Both the position numbers and the translations under genes were made by a program. From contig NZ_JAHLZY020000001.1 in the NCBI RefSeq assembly GCF_018967865.2, positions 1,984,001 to 2,048,000 on the forward strand: DNA of 64,000 nt, in the 5' to 3' direction. This document shows positions 63,324 to 64,000 of this stretch, piece by piece. This DNA comes from Hymenobacter siberiensis (GTDB lineage: Bacteria; Bacteroidota; Bacteroidia; Cytophagales; Hymenobacteraceae). The first letter of the stretch is position 1. The number at the start of each line of letters is the position of its first letter. The notes under the pieces are model-generated. The model made no database searches and was not told where the DNA came from. It saw only the letters and a program-made list of their open reading frames with translations.

Positions 63324-64000
63324 ATGAAAATAACCGCTACTATTGCCTTTGTGGGACTTCTGCTGGCCGCCGGGCCTTTGTTTGCGCAGCAGACTTTCCC
63401 GATTTACACGGGCACCGTGCCCGATTCGCAGCCCAGTGCGGTGCAGGAAACCAGCATTACGCTGGCCAACGGCGGCGTGCGAATTTCCAACGTGGTGCAG
63501 CCCAGCCTCACGGCTTTTTTGCCGGCGGCGGGCACGGCCAACGGCACGGCAGTCATCATTTGCCCCGGCGGCGGCTATGCCCGGCTATCCATCGACAGTG
63601 AGGGCTACGATGTAGCCAAGCGGCTGAATGAGTTCGGCGTGACGGCCTTCGTGCTGAAATACCGCTTGCCCAACGACCAAAGCCAGCCCGATAAGTCTAT
63701 CGCCCCGCTGCTCGATGCCCAGCAGGCGCTACGCCTCGTGCGCCAGCAAGCCGTCAAATACAGCATCAACCCCGAGCGCATTGGCCTGATGGGCTTTTCG
63801 GCGGGTGGGCATCTGGCGGCGTGGGCGGGCACCCAGTTTGCCAAGCCGGTGGGCGATAATGTGGGGCCGACCTCGGTGCGGCCCGCGTTTCTGGTGCTCA
63901 TGTACCCGGTCATCAGTTTCAGCGATACGCTCCGGCACCCGGCGTCGCGGGATAATTTGCTGGGTAAAACGCCTTCGGCCGAGCAAATCCGGCAGTATTC
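63324..64000 (+). CDS. Alpha/beta hydrolase (BD-FAE/acetyl-esterase-like), 3' end cut by window edge
   Basis: The plus-strand frame is open from ATG 63324 to the window edge (225 codons). Signal MKITATIAFVGLLLAAGPLF then AQQTFPIYTG. Catalytic features: AVIICPGGGYARLSIDSEGY (oxyanion-type GGG), AFVLKYRLPND, and the nucleophile Ser in ERIGLMGFSAGGHLAAWAGT. These match BD-FAE/endo-1,4-beta-xylanase-associated esterases that remove acetyl or acyl groups from polysaccharides. The catalytic Asp and His lie beyond the window. Confidence 0.88.
   Translation, partial: MKITATIAFVGLLLAAGPLFAQQTFPIYTGTVPDSQPSAVQETSITLANGGVRISNVVQPSLTAFLPAAGTANGTAVIICPGGGYARLSIDSEGYDVAKRLNEFGVTAFVLKYRLPNDQSQPDKSIAPLLDAQQALRLVRQQAVKYSINPERIGLMGFSAGGHLAAWAGTQFAKPVGDNVGPTSVRPAFLVLMYPVISFSDTLRHPASRDNLLGKTPSAEQIRQY

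Overview
The window looks like a chromosomal segment of a GC-rich member of the Bacteroidota, most likely Hymenobacter or a close relative in the Cytophagales. The evidence is a SusC/SusD/SusE outer-membrane uptake set, proteins with type IX secretion (T9SS) C-terminal sorting domains, several -7 boxes of the Bacteroidota form TAnnTTTG, frequent TTG/GTG starts without Shine-Dalgarno sequences, a short Bacteroidota-type AMP nucleosidase, fused E1 alpha/beta 2-oxoacid dehydrogenase, and DUF2027-Smr and DUF2279 proteins. The genus is an inference.

Layout. 1-8000: a truncated amidohydrolase, a lipoprotein, AMP nucleosidase, a HsdR_N-like protein, a gene-poor stretch, a repeat-rich secreted protein whose sorting domain is cut by a stop codon, and a complete IS4-type insertion sequence with perfect 20-bp terminal inverted repeats. 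8000-21100: LtaS-like sulfatase, alanine dehydrogenase, VOC protein, DUF1573 protein, fused E1, LuxE-like protein, an AT-rich membrane protein, a response regulator with an AAA+ domain but no DNA-binding domain, and a sugar dehydrogenase/cytochrome c pair. 21100-27600: RNase P RNA (minus strand), a small gene split by a palindromic insertion, M1 peptidase, phosphoesterase, DUF2027-Smr and DUF2279 proteins. 27700-40600: glycan-use genes (GH13 amylase, BadF-type kinase, SusE-SusD-SusC, esterase). 40700-50100: an attenuator-controlled trp operon (trpL-E-G-D-C-F-B-A) followed by DAHP synthase and an aromatic amino acid hydroxylase. 50100-64000: lipid and redox genes, photolyase, an SDR, pyruvate carboxylase, peptidases and a truncated alpha/beta hydrolase.

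Three things stand out. First, about twenty large palindromic elements of at least eight sequence families fill the gaps between genes. One is inserted inside a small gene, one site is nested three deep, four sit inside the trp operon, and several supply the stop codon of the neighbouring gene. Second, a trp leader peptide with three consecutive Trp codons and a terminator precedes trpE. Third, a LacI-type operator-like motif (core CAAACGWTT) recurs upstream of the amylase, the BadF kinase, susC and pyruvate carboxylase, which suggests one sugar-responsive regulon.

Four genes look broken: the T9SS protein, the split small gene, a HEAT-like gene and a META-domain lipoprotein. No tRNA, rRNA, CRISPR array or phage was seen.
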